Below, piece by piece: positions 7,699-15,857 of a DNA stretch of 64,000 bases; positions within the stretch are counted from its first letter, which is position 1, and every line of letters begins with the position of its first letter. The DNA is from Lysobacterales bacterium (lineage in GTDB: Bacteria; Pseudomonadota; Gammaproteobacteria; Xanthomonadales; Xanthomonadaceae): the NCBI GenBank assembly GCA_019510125.1, contig JAEKKX010000004.1, forward strand, positions 62,001 to 126,000, read 5' to 3'. The notes below the pieces were generated by a model. That model was not told where the DNA came from. It was given only the letters and a program-made list of their open reading frames with translations, and did not search any database. Both the position numbers and the translations under genes were made by a program.

Positions 7699-10022
7699 CG
7701 CATCCGTCTCTGGACTTCAACGATGTTCCGCAGGTCGCCGCGCCACGCGACGGTCGGGATGAGATCCGCGCGCAACTGCTCGATCGTCTGGAATCGGTGC
7801 TGACCGCGCTGTTCCCCGCCGGCAGGAAGCGACAGGGCAAGTTCCTGATCGGCGACGTGCTCGGCAGTCCCGGCGACAGCCTGGAGGTGGTGCTCACGGG
7901 CGAGAAGGCGGGTCTGTGGACCGATCGCGCCAACAATACCGGCGGCGACATCTTCGATCTGATCGCAGCGCACTTCCGGATCGATGCACACGCCGAGTTC
8001 CCGCGCGTGCTGGACGAGGCGGGGCGGCTGCTGGGGCGCGCGTCGGCGATGCCGATCGCGAAACCGAAGAAATCGCCGCCGATCGACGATCTCGGCCCGG
8101 CGACCGCGAAGTGGGACTACCTCGACGCCGACGGCCAGCTGATTGCCGTCGTCTATCGCTACGACCCGCCGGGCGGCAAGAAGGAGTTCCGGCCGTGGGA
8201 TGCGAAGCGTCGCAAGATGGCGCCGCCGGAGCCGCGCCCGCTGTACCACCAGTCCGGGATCGCGACCGCGGACACCGTCGTGCTGGTCGAAGGCGAGAAG
8301 TGCGCGCAGGCGCTGATCGATGCCGGCATCGTCGCGACCACCGCGATGCACGGGGCGAACGCGCCGGTCGACAAAACCGACTGGTCGCCGCTGGCCAGCA
8401 GGACGGTCGTACTCTGGCCCGACAAGGACAAGCCCGGTTGGGAGTACGCCGAGTGCGCCGCACAGGCGATCTTGGCCGCGGGCGCGCAAGGCTGCCGGAT
8501 TCTCTATCCGCCGGAAGACAAACCCGAAGGCTGGGATGCGGCCGATGCGATCGCCGAGGGCTTCGATGTCGCCGGATTTCTGGTCGCCGGCCCATGCACG
8601 CCTGTTCGGTATGCGGGCGATCTTCTGGCGACGCAGACCGCGCAGGCGGGCGATCCTGCGGCTGGGCACGGCCTGTTCGAGGATCTGGACTGGACCTCGG
8701 AAGCCGGATTGGCGCGGGCGTTCACCCGGCGCAACGGCCAGGACTGGCGCTACTGCGCACCGTGGGGCAAGTGGCTGGCCTGGACAGGCACGCGGTGGAA
8801 CGCCGACCAGCGCCTGTACGTCATGCACCTGGCGCGCGAAATGTGCTGCGCGGCGGCGCTGATGTCGAAGTCGCCGCCGTTGAGCCGCCGGCTGGCCAGT
8901 GCCGCCTCGATCGCCGCGGTCGAGCGGATCGCACGATCGGAGCCTGAACTCAGTTCGATCCCGGACGAGTGGGATGCGAACCTCTGGGCGCTCAACACGC
9001 CGGGCGGGGTCGTCGATCTGCGCAACGGCCGATTGGCGGCACATCGGCGCGAGGATGGGATGACCAGGATCGCCACAGCGACGCCGCGCGGCGACTGCAC
9101 CCGCTGGCGCGCGTTCCTCGGCGATGTGACCGGCGGCGACGCGGATCTGCAGGCGTACCTGCAGCGAATGGCCGGCTACTGCCTCACCGGCGCGACCAGC
9201 GCGCACGCGCTGTTCTTCCTCTACGGCACCGGCGCGAACGGCAAGTCGGTGTTCGTGACCGCGCTGGCGACGATCCTCGGCGACTACGCGACCAACGCGC
9301 CGATGGACACGTTCATGGAGGCGCGCGGCGATCGCCACCCGACCGATCTGGCCGGCCTGCGCGGCGCGCGCTTCGTGGCCTCGGTCGAAACCGAACAGGG
9401 TCGACGCTGGAACGAGTCGAAGGTCAAGGCGATCACCGGCGGCGACAAGGTCTCGGCGCGGTTCATGCGCCAGGACTTTTTCGAGTACACCCCGCAGTTC
9501 AAGCTCGTCATCGCCGGCAATCACAAACCGGCCATCCGCAACGTCGACGAAGCGATGAAGCGGCGCATGCACCTGATCCCGTTCACGGTGACGATCCCGC
9601 CCGAACGCCGCGATCCGAAGCTCACCGAGAAGCTGCTCGCCGAGCGCGACGGCATCCTCGCCTGGGCGCTGGCCGGTTGCCTGCAATGGCAGCGCACGGG
9701 CCTGCAGCCGCCCGCGAGCGTGGTCTCAGCGACCGAGGAGTATTTCGAGGCCGAGGACGCGCTTGGACGCTGGATCGACGAACGCTGCGTGCGCATCGAT
9801 CGCGCCCGATCGCTGACGGCCGAACTGTTCAACGACTGGAAGGCCTGGGCCGAGGCCGCGGGCGAGTTCGTTGGGTCGCAGCGCCGGTTTTCAGACCAGT
9901 TGGTCGCCCGAGGCGTCGAGAAGTGGCGCAACGGCCTGGGCGTGCGCGGCTTCCAGGGCATCGGCCTGAAGGCGGAGCTCCGACCCGAGCGAAGCCGATT
10001 CCCCGACGACAACGACGATTGA
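7695..10022 (+). CDS. Phage primase-helicase, P4/D5 type
   Basis: 775 residues. The N-terminal part has a TOPRIM-like signature (LVEGEKCAQAL near residue 198, WPDKDKPG near 240), followed by a D5_N region and an SF3 helicase with Walker A GTGANGKS at residues 511-518. A VIAGNHKP-type segment and the C-terminal winged-helix-like part follow. Family knowledge: these proteins prime and unwind DNA at the phage origin. An origin-like repeat cluster lies directly downstream at 10043-10137. The length is usual for the family. Confidence 0.9.
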   Translation: MTHPSLDFNDVPQVAAPRDGRDEIRAQLLDRLESVLTALFPAGRKRQGKFLIGDVLGSPGDSLEVVLTGEKAGLWTDRANNTGGDIFDLIAAHFRIDAHAEFPRVLDEAGRLLGRASAMPIAKPKKSPPIDDLGPATAKWDYLDADGQLIAVVYRYDPPGGKKEFRPWDAKRRKMAPPEPRPLYHQSGIATADTVVLVEGEKCAQALIDAGIVATTAMHGANAPVDKTDWSPLASRTVVLWPDKDKPGWEYAECAAQAILAAGAQGCRILYPPEDKPEGWDAADAIAEGFDVAGFLVAGPCTPVRYAGDLLATQTAQAGDPAAGHGLFEDLDWTSEAGLARAFTRRNGQDWRYCAPWGKWLAWTGTRWNADQRLYVMHLAREMCCAAALMSKSPPLSRRLASAASIAAVERIARSEPELSSIPDEWDANLWALNTPGGVVDLRNGRLAAHRREDGMTRIATATPRGDCTRWRAFLGDVTGGDADLQAYLQRMAGYCLTGATSAHALFFLYGTGANGKSVFVTALATILGDYATNAPMDTFMEARGDRHPTDLAGLRGARFVASVETEQGRRWNESKVKAITGGDKVSARFMRQDFFEYTPQFKLVIAGNHKPAIRNVDEAMKRRMHLIPFTVTIPPERRDPKLTEKLLAERDGILAWALAGCLQWQRTGLQPPASVVSATEEYFEAEDALGRWIDERCVRIDRARSLTAELFNDWKAWAEAAGEFVGSQRRFSDQLVARGVEKWRNGLGVRGFQGIGLKAELRPERSRFPDDNDD

Positions 10023-10042
10023 TTCCCCGCCACGCCACCCAC

Positions 10043-10137
10043 GTCTGACGCAGTCGACACAGTCCATGATTATCCTCTTTACGCGCGTGTACGCGCGCGT
10101 AAGAAGTTATCCATAAGCTGAGTCGACTGCGTCAGAC
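10043..10137. repeat. Nested inverted repeats, candidate replication origin
   Basis: GTCTGACGCAGTCGAC (10043-10058) and its exact reverse complement (10122-10137) form a perfect 16-base inverted repeat. Inside it, TTACGCGCG (10079-10087) and CGCGCGTAA (10094-10102) form a second perfect inverted repeat with a 6-base loop. An A/T-rich patch with TTATCC at 10071-10075 and 10108-10113 flanks the inner hairpin. The site lies in the only gap of the replication block, between the primase-helicase and resolvase genes. This fits an origin; a termination or regulatory structure is the alternative. Confidence 0.5.
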
Positions 10138-10160
10138 CCGATCCCCCACAGGACTCCGGA

Positions 10161-10628
10161 ATGACCAGAACCCTCCTCGCGCTCGACCTCGGCACCACCA
10201 CGGGCTGGGCGCTGCGCACCCCCGATCGCCGCATCGTCAGCGGCACCCAATCCTTCAAACCGCAGCGGTTCGAGGGCGGCGGCATGCGCTTCCTGCGCTT
10301 CGTCCGCTGGCTCGACGAACTGCAGGCGCTTTCGGGCGGGCTGCAGCACCTCGCGTTCGAGGAAGTGCGCCGGCATGCCTCCACGGACGCCGCGCACGCC
10401 TACGGCGGCTTCCTCGGCCAACTCTCCGCCTGGTGCGAACAGCGCCAGATCCCGTACCAGGGCGTGCCTGTCGGCACGATCAAACGACACGCCACCGGCA
10501 AGGGCAATGCGAACAAGGACGCGATGCTCGCCGCGGTGCGGGGCTGGGGCTACGCGCCCGTCGACGACAACGAAGCGGATGCGCTCGCGCTGTTGCACTG
10601 GGCCATCGCGCAGGAGCGTTCGGCATGA
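10161..10628 (+). CDS. RuvC-like Holliday junction resolvase
   Basis: 155 residues. An N-terminal ALDLGTTTGWAL strand carries Asp9, AFEEV gives Glu67/Glu68, and DDNEADALAL near residues 135-144 gives C-terminal acidic residues. This is the RNase H-fold acidic set of RuvC-type resolvases, and the length matches phage forms. Likely role: cutting branched DNA during replication or before packaging. It follows the origin-like repeats and overlaps the next gene by 4 bases. Confidence 0.85.
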   Translation: MTRTLLALDLGTTTGWALRTPDRRIVSGTQSFKPQRFEGGGMRFLRFVRWLDELQALSGGLQHLAFEEVRRHASTDAAHAYGGFLGQLSAWCEQRQIPYQGVPVGTIKRHATGKGNANKDAMLAAVRGWGYAPVDDNEADALALLHWAIAQERSA

Positions 10629-11041
10629 CCGTGTGGACGTTCGACGAAGTCGAGCACCGCTTCCACGAAGCCGCAGCGACGTCGTACCGCTTGCCCGCCG
10701 CGCGCGTGGCCGGCTACGTCAGCCTGTGGCCCGAGATCGCGCGCCAGTCGTGGGAGGGCTACGCGGACGAGCGGATCGTGCTGCGCTTCCCAGCCACACC
10801 CGCGGCCGTCGATCGCCTGGCCGAGACCACGCAGTGGCTGCAGTGGCTGAGCGTGGAGCAGCGCAAGCTGGTGTGGGCGCGCGCCCGCTACGTGCCGTGG
10901 CGAGCGATCTGTGAAGCGCACCAATGCTCCAAGCCCACCGCGTGGCGGCGTTGGCGGCACGCGCTCACGTTGATCGTGGTGCAGCTCAACGGCCAGCCGC
11001 CGCGCATCGTGGAGGCAATGCCGCAGCATGAAGCGACGTGA
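10625..11041 (+). CDS. DUF6362-like phage protein with C-terminal HTH
   Basis: 138 residues from the ATG at 10625, overlapping the resolvase stop. The middle and C-terminal parts (KLVWARARYVPWRAICEAH, then SKPTAWRRWRHAL) look like a helix-turn-helix, as in DUF6362 phage proteins. It closes the replication block, and a gap of about 380 bases with repeats follows. A DNA-binding control role over that gap is possible. No catalytic motif is seen. Confidence 0.65.
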   Translation: MTVWTFDEVEHRFHEAAATSYRLPAARVAGYVSLWPEIARQSWEGYADERIVLRFPATPAAVDRLAETTQWLQWLSVEQRKLVWARARYVPWRAICEAHQCSKPTAWRRWRHALTLIVVQLNGQPPRIVEAMPQHEAT

Positions 11042-11193
11042 CGCAATCGAACGCAAGCGCGCGCGTTGGATCGTAAAACCCCACGAAAATCGCTGAAACA
11101 CTCACCCCGATTGCAGGGTATCTTTTGTGCCACGGTGGTCATGCGTCCTGAAGCACCGCGCTTCGGACGCGATGGCGACCCACGAGGTCAGTT

Positions 11194-11212
11194 GTAGACC
11201 CACAGGGTCTAC
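11194..11212. repeat. Hairpin in the gap before the methyltransferases
   Basis: GTAGACCC and GGGTCTAC form a perfect 8-base stem with a 3-base loop (ACA). No T-tract follows, so an intrinsic terminator is doubtful. The gap 11042-11422 holds no convincing gene; besides this hairpin it contains the iteron-like cluster at 11276-11338. Confidence 0.4.
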
Positions 11213-11275
11213 GGGTCCTCCCTGTCGCACTGCAACAGCGGGCGGCAGAGCCGCAGAACCCCGCTACCGTCTGAC

Positions 11276-11338
11276 TGCAAACCGAGGTTTGCACCGTTTG
11301 CGGTTTGCACACCGGGTTTGCGCCTCGCACGTTTGCAC
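11276..11338. repeat. Iteron-like GTTTGC cluster
   Basis: GTTTGC occurs at 11287, 11296, 11303, 11316 and 11331, three times within GGTTTGC and twice extended to GTTTGCACC or GGTTTGCAC. An inverted copy TGCAAACC lies at 11276-11283. Five direct copies in about 50 bases is far from chance in this sequence. It lies 85-150 bases before the first methyltransferase start and could bind a repressor or initiator. Confidence 0.5.
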
Positions 11339-11422
11339 CCCTCTCTCCAGCCCATCGGCCAGCGCGTTCGTCCCCCTGTTCCCGGACACGCTGGTCGGTG
11401 GGTTTCTTTTTCCGAGCCCACG

Positions 11423-12901
11423 ATGCCCCACGCCCTCACCGTCGAGACCCGCCGGGTCGAGGCGCTGATTCCTTACGCGAAAAACCCGCGCACGCACAGC
11501 GATGCGCAGATTGCGCAGATCGCCGCGAGCATCGTGGAGTTCGGGTGGACCTCGCCGATCCTGATCGATGGCGACAACGGCGTGATCGCCGGCCACGGTA
11601 GGCTGCTCGCCGCACGCCGGCTCGGCATGACCGAAGTGCCGGTGATCGAACTGGCGCACCTGGACGCGGCGCAGAAGCGCGCGCTGATCATCAACGACAA
11701 CCGCATCGCACTCAACGCAGGGTGGGACGACGCGCTGCTGGTGCTGGAACTCGCGGACCTCTCGGACGCGGGCTTCGACCTGGACCTGACCGGCTTCTCC
11801 GCCAGCGAGATCGAGCGCCTGCTCGACCTGGTGGAAGACGGCGACGCGGTGGGTGGCGATACAGAACACGCATTGCGTACTGCGGAAGCGGCGAACGACG
11901 AAGGTGCCGATGCCGACGCGCCGGAGGACAGCGACGAAGACGGTGACGAGGACCACAATCCCGTACCACTGGTGGCGCCGGTGTCCCGCGCGGGCGATGT
12001 CTGGATCATCGGGTCGCACCGGCTGATTTGCGGCGACGCCGCCGATCCGACCGTGGTCGCGGCGCTGATGCGCGGCGAGACCGCGCATCTGTGCATCACC
12101 TCGCCGCCCTACGCCCGGCAGCGCGACTACGCCAGCGGCATCGGCGACTGGGACGCGCTGATGCGTGGCGTGTTCGTTGCCGCCGACGATGCATTGCGCG
12201 ACGACGCGCAGCTGCTGGTCAATCTCGGCCTCGTCCACGACGACAACGAAGTCCAGACGTACTGGGATGACTGGATCGCGTGGATGCGCGCGCAGGGTTG
12301 GCGTCGTTTCGGGTGGTACGTCTGGGACCAAGGGCCGGGCCTGCCGGGCGACTGGCGTGGACGACTCGCGCCGAGCTTTGAGTTCGTCTTCCACTTCAAC
12401 CGCAGCAACCGCAAGGCGAACAAGACCGTGCCGTGCAAATTCGCCGGGCAGGACATCCACCTGCGCGCCGATGGCTCGTCCACCGCGCTGCGCGGCAAAG
12501 ACGGCGGGGCGCTGGCGTGGTCGCACGAGCACCAGCCGACGCAGGCCATGCGGATTCCGGATTCGGTGATCCGCATCATGCGCCACAAGGGCAAGCTCGG
12601 CCGGGGCATCGACCATCCGGCGGTGTTCCCGGTCGCGCTGCCCACGTTCGTCATCGAGGCGTACTCGGATGCGGGCGAGGTGGTGTACGAACCCTTCGGC
12701 GGCAGCGGCAGCACCCTGATCGCCTGCGAACGCACCGGGCGCGTCTGTCTCGCGGTGGAGATCGCTGGTGAGTACGTCGATGTCGCCATCGAACGCATCC
12801 GCCAGCAACTGCCGGGTCTGCCGATCACGCTGGAAGCGACCGGCCAACCCTTCGATGTGGTCGCCGCGGAACGCCGCGGCAGCGGGCAGGTGGCGGCATG
12901 A
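11423..12901 (+). CDS. ParB-like/DNA methyltransferase fusion, SPPY type
   Basis: 492 residues. The ATG at 11423 places the ParB-like start (LIPYAKNPRTHSDAQIAQIA) near the N-terminus, as in relatives; an upstream ATG at 11318 would add an unconserved stretch. Residues 1-130 are the ParB/Srx-like nuclease domain (GVIAGHGRLLAAR), followed by an acidic linker, then a beta-class methyltransferase with SPPY at 227-230 and FGGSGS at 425-430. SPPY is typical of N4-cytosine and some N6-adenine enzymes. It overlaps the next gene by 4 bases. Likely role: protecting phage DNA from host restriction. Confidence 0.85.
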   Translation: MPHALTVETRRVEALIPYAKNPRTHSDAQIAQIAASIVEFGWTSPILIDGDNGVIAGHGRLLAARRLGMTEVPVIELAHLDAAQKRALIINDNRIALNAGWDDALLVLELADLSDAGFDLDLTGFSASEIERLLDLVEDGDAVGGDTEHALRTAEAANDEGADADAPEDSDEDGDEDHNPVPLVAPVSRAGDVWIIGSHRLICGDAADPTVVAALMRGETAHLCITSPPYARQRDYASGIGDWDALMRGVFVAADDALRDDAQLLVNLGLVHDDNEVQTYWDDWIAWMRAQGWRRFGWYVWDQGPGLPGDWRGRLAPSFEFVFHFNRSNRKANKTVPCKFAGQDIHLRADGSSTALRGKDGGALAWSHEHQPTQAMRIPDSVIRIMRHKGKLGRGIDHPAVFPVALPTFVIEAYSDAGEVVYEPFGGSGSTLIACERTGRVCLAVEIAGEYVDVAIERIRQQLPGLPITLEATGQPFDVVAAERRGSGQVAA

Positions 12902-14148
12902 GCTGGGTCGCGGAGAAGATCGCGCACTGGCCGCTCGCGCGGCTGTTGCCCTATGCGCGCAACGCACGCACGCACTCGGACGAGCAGGTCGCGCAGATCG
13001 CCGCCAGCATCGTCGAATTCGGGTTCACGAACCCGTGTCTCGTCGGTGCCGATGGCGTGCTGGTGGCCGGTCACGGTCGCCTGTTGGCGGCGCGCAAGCT
13101 CGGGCTGGAGACGGTGCCGGTGGTCGTGCTCGATCATCTCTCGCCGACCCAGCGTCGCGCGCTGGTGCTCGCGGACAACCGCATCGCCGAGAACGCAGGC
13201 TGGGACGACGCCATGCTGCGCACCGAACTGGAAGCGTTGCAGGCCGACGGCTTCGATCTGGACCTGACCGGCTTCGATCCGGACGCGCTCGCCGAACTGC
13301 TGGCCGGTGAGGAGACCGACCAGGCTGGTGAGGTCGATGACGACGACGTGCCCGAGGAGGTGGTCGCCGTGGTGTCCCGCCCTGGCGACCTGTGGGTGCT
13401 GGGCGAGCATCGCGTGCTGTGCGGCGATGCCACTGATCCGGAGAGCTATGCGCGTCTGCTGCCCGGCGAACGCGCGGACATGGTCTTCATCGACCCGCCC
13501 TACAATGTCGACTACGCCAACAGCGCGAAGGACAAGCTGCGCGGCACCCAGCGTCCGATCCTCAACGACAATCTCGGCGAGGGCTTCTACGATTTCCTGC
13601 TGGCTGCGCTCACGCCGGTGGTGGCGCACTGCCGAGGTGCGATCTACATCGCCATGTCCTCGGGCGAACTCGATACGTTGCAGGCCGCGTTTCGCGCCGC
13701 AGGTGGTCACTGGTCGACGTTCGTGATCTGGGCGAAGAGCACCTTCACGCTCGGACGCGCCGACTACCAGCGCCAGTTCGAGCCGATTCTGTACGGCTGG
13801 CCGGAAGGGGCGCAGCGTCACTGGTGCGGCGATCGCGACCAGGGCGATGTGTGGCAGATCAAGAAACCGCAGCGCAACGATCTGCATCCGACGATGAAGC
13901 CGGTGGAACTGGTGGAGCGGTGCATCCGCAACTCCAGCCGACCGGGCGATGTGGTGCTCGACAGCTTCGGCGGATCGGGCACGACGCTCATCGCCGCGCA
14001 CAAGAGCGGCCGGCGCGCGCGGCTGATGGAACTCGATCCGAAATACTGCGACGTGATCGTGCGCCGCTGGCAGACATGGAGCGGTGAATCTGCAGTGCGC
14101 GAGGCCGATGGCGTCGCATTCGACGATGCGGCGGATGTCCTGGCATGA
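12898..14148 (+). CDS. ParB-like/DNA adenine methyltransferase fusion, DPPY type
   Basis: 416 residues. The N-terminal ParB-like domain is a clear paralogue of the one in the preceding gene (shared AQIAASIVEFG, AGHGRLLAAR, NAGWDDA, GFDLDLTGF). The catalytic domain is different: DPPYNVDY starts at residue 199 and FGGSGTT at 357, the beta-class order of N6-adenine methyltransferases. The tandem pair therefore keeps one targeting domain and varies the methylating domain. The gene overlaps both neighbours by 4 bases. Confidence 0.87.
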   Translation: MSWVAEKIAHWPLARLLPYARNARTHSDEQVAQIAASIVEFGFTNPCLVGADGVLVAGHGRLLAARKLGLETVPVVVLDHLSPTQRRALVLADNRIAENAGWDDAMLRTELEALQADGFDLDLTGFDPDALAELLAGEETDQAGEVDDDDVPEEVVAVVSRPGDLWVLGEHRVLCGDATDPESYARLLPGERADMVFIDPPYNVDYANSAKDKLRGTQRPILNDNLGEGFYDFLLAALTPVVAHCRGAIYIAMSSGELDTLQAAFRAAGGHWSTFVIWAKSTFTLGRADYQRQFEPILYGWPEGAQRHWCGDRDQGDVWQIKKPQRNDLHPTMKPVELVERCIRNSSRPGDVVLDSFGGSGTTLIAAHKSGRRARLMELDPKYCDVIVRRWQTWSGESAVREADGVAFDDAADVLA

Positions 14149-15284
14149 CCCCGGCACCGCACGCGCCGGCCTTCTACAACGAAATCGAACCTTACCTCTG
14201 CACATGGCTCAACCACCAGATCGCTGCCGGCCTGATTGCGTCGGGGCGCGTCGACGGGCGCGACATCCGTGACCTCGACGCGAACGACCTCGCGGGGTAC
14301 CGGCAGGTCCACCTGTTCGCGGGCGTCGGCGGCTGGGCCTACGCCGCCCGGCTCGCCGGGTGGCCGGACGACGCCGAACTGTGGAGCGCCTCGTGCCCGT
14401 GCCAGCCGTTCTCGGTCGCGGGCAAGCGCGGTGGGACCCACGATCCACGGCATCTATGGCCCGACGTGTTTCGGCTCGTCCGACAGCGTCGCCCCGCCGC
14501 ACTCGTGGGTGAGCAGGTTGCAGCGGCGACTGGCCAGGGTTGGCTCGACGGAGTGTTCGCTGATCTGGCGGGTCTCGGCTACACCTGCGAAGCGGCGGTT
14601 GTTCCGGCTTGTGCCGTCAATGCGCCCCATCGACGCGATCGACTGTGGTTTGTGGCTTACACCGACGACGCGCGACTACAAAGACTCGTGGGGGATGTCG
14701 CTGGCGCCGAGGAAGGATGGGGCGTCGCGGACGGATCTGCTGCCGCGTCAGGTGTACGCGACGGTGCGGGCGCTGTGGGCGACGCCGACGGCCTCGGCCG
14801 ACAAATCGATCCGCACGCCGGAGGGCGCGCGCCGGGAAGTCGAGCGCGACCGCTCGCCGGATCTGGCGGCGCAGACGCTGGCGCTGTGGCCGACGCCGAC
14901 GAGTCTGGCGCCGCCGAAGGACGGTTACAACGGCGCCGGGAATTCGGCGGGGCTGGTGGCGATCCGACAGATCGCGCTGGGGCTGTATCCGACCCCGACG
15001 AGCGCCTGCGCGAGCGGCGGCCAGACCTCGCGCAGCGGCACGCGCAGGCACGAACCATTGCTGCGCGGGATCGCGATGGACGTGAGCGCGGCGCTTGGGA
15101 CGACGTCGAGTGGATCGTCGGCCACGACGGCAAGGCGCGCCGGGTCCCTCGCACCGGAATTCGTCTTCTGGCTGATGGGATACCCGCGCGCATTCCTCGA
15201 TTGCGCGCCGCCGGCAATGCGATCGTCCCGGTCCTCGGCGCGGAAGTCATCCGGGCGTTGATGGACACGTTGTCGGATCGCTGA
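14145..15284 (+). CDS. dcm: C5-cytosine DNA methyltransferase, canonical frame
   Basis: 379 residues. FAGVGG (58-63) binds AdoMet, PCQPFS (85-90) holds catalytic Cys86, GEQVA replaces the usual ENV motif as in many phage enzymes, and GNAIVP (357-362) is the late conserved motif. It overlaps the preceding gene by 4 bases and is the third methyltransferase in a row. Between about residues 105 and 350 the codons lose their third-position GC bias, while the overlapping +1 frame gains it, so the intact-frame product may not be the only product. The target-recognition region of this frame has repeated VADAD-type segments. Confidence 0.75.
   Translation: MTPAPHAPAFYNEIEPYLCTWLNHQIAAGLIASGRVDGRDIRDLDANDLAGYRQVHLFAGVGGWAYAARLAGWPDDAELWSASCPCQPFSVAGKRGGTHDPRHLWPDVFRLVRQRRPAALVGEQVAAATGQGWLDGVFADLAGLGYTCEAAVVPACAVNAPHRRDRLWFVAYTDDARLQRLVGDVAGAEEGWGVADGSAAASGVRDGAGAVGDADGLGRQIDPHAGGRAPGSRARPLAGSGGADAGAVADADESGAAEGRLQRRREFGGAGGDPTDRAGAVSDPDERLRERRPDLAQRHAQARTIAARDRDGRERGAWDDVEWIVGHDGKARRVPRTGIRLLADGIPARIPRLRAAGNAIVPVLGAEVIRALMDTLSDR
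14440..15261 (+). other. Overlapping +1 frame inside dcm, methyltransferase-family-like
   Basis: This frame is open from 14236 to 15261. From about 14440 it reads like the other well-known version of phage cytosine methyltransferase C-termini: SRLQRRLARVGSTECSLIW, repeated LWATPT/LWPTPT/LYPTPT segments, then FVFWLMGYP and DCAPPAM. Third-position GC in three sampled stretches (14461-14520, 14821-14880, 15121-15180) is about 80-95 percent in this frame against about 63-68 percent in the canonical frame. It could be a separate overlapping gene, or be joined to the dcm N-terminus by a frameshift near 14440. No clear ribosome site is seen. Confidence 0.45.
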
Positions 15285-15297
15285 GGTGGATCGCAAC

Positions 15298-15324
15298 GCG
15301 GGACCGGGCGATGCCCGATCCCGC
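15298..15324. terminator. Hairpin between convergent genes
   Basis: GCGGGA-C-CGGGC and GCCCG-A-TCCCGC form a strong stem with a single internal mismatch and a 3-base loop. It lies between the dcm stop (plus strand) and the end of the small minus-strand gene. No T-tract follows, so it may work as a simple barrier to readthrough from both sides. Confidence 0.45.
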
Positions 15325-15347
15325 AGAGGTGTCGTTCGGTGGGTGCG

Positions 15348-15533
15348 TCAGATCTTCGCGACGCTGAACTCGTCGTCTTCGTAGATGCGTTTCGACATGC
15401 GCGCATCGGCGTTCGCGCGCAGTCCGTCCTCGCCGTACCGGCTGAGGGCGGCGCAGCGCGCGAGGGTGTCGTTGCGTTCGTGGACGGTGCCGATGCAGCC
15501 GACGCCGGTGACGTGGATCTGCCATTCGTGCAT
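15348..15533 (-). CDS. Small conserved phage accessory protein
   Basis: 61 residues (HEWQIHVTGVGCIGTVHERN, ending in YEDDEFSVAKI). The compact beta-rich start and acidic end recur in accessory proteins of similar phages, but I know no function. It is the last of three minus-strand genes (from 16235 downward) that share one upstream promoter-like element at 16269-16297. GC and codon use match the phage. Confidence 0.55.
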   Translation of the reverse strand: MHEWQIHVTGVGCIGTVHERNDTLARCAALSRYGEDGLRANADARMSKRIYEDDEFSVAKI

Positions 15534-15591
15534 GGCCTGCTCCGTGGTGGCGTTCGAGGAAGAGACCCGGCGCGGCCTGATCCCGGTGCGG

Positions 15592-15810
15592 TCAGGCGTC
15601 TTCGTTGAACATGAAGCTGCCGGGGCCGTTGCCCTCGTCGTCGCTGAGCAGGATGAGCGTGCGTTCCTTGCCGTCGCGGCACTTGACGACGAAACCGTAC
15701 AACTCTTCGTCGAGGGGATCGCCGCTCGCGCCGCTGCGTGCGAGCGCGGTGATGGTGCCGCCGACCAGCGGCGCGAGTTGCTTGAGGTAGAAATCGATCG
15801 AGGAGGGCAT
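15592..15810 (-). CDS. Small phage accessory protein
   Basis: 72 residues from the ATG at 15810, with GGAG 5 bases upstream; longer in-frame starts extend into Arg-rich noncoding-like sequence. It contains IDFYLKQLAPLVGGTITAL, then a beta-type segment (YGFVVKCRDGKERTLILLSD) and an acidic tail. Function unknown. Middle gene of the three-gene minus-strand accessory operon. Confidence 0.6.
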   Translation of the reverse strand: MPSSIDFYLKQLAPLVGGTITALARSGASGDPLDEELYGFVVKCRDGKERTLILLSDDEGNGPGSFMFNEDA

Positions 15811-15857
15811 CGGAAACTCCAGTGCTTGGGGGTGAGGGTGGAATCGTCGAGGCGCGG

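Noticed and set aside
7506-9686. Long open frame on the minus strand opposite the primase-helicase
   Set aside because: It mirrors the high-GC plus-strand gene, is Arg/Ala/Gly-rich without motifs and has no ribosome site. Similar mirror frames at 5531-7075, 11264-12967, 12127-14205, 18175-20151, 29407-31839 and 37113-39428 were rejected for the same reason.
10071-10115. DnaA boxes in the origin-like region
   Set aside because: TTATCC occurs twice, but neither copy extends to the TTATNCACA consensus, so I claim only the inverted repeats.
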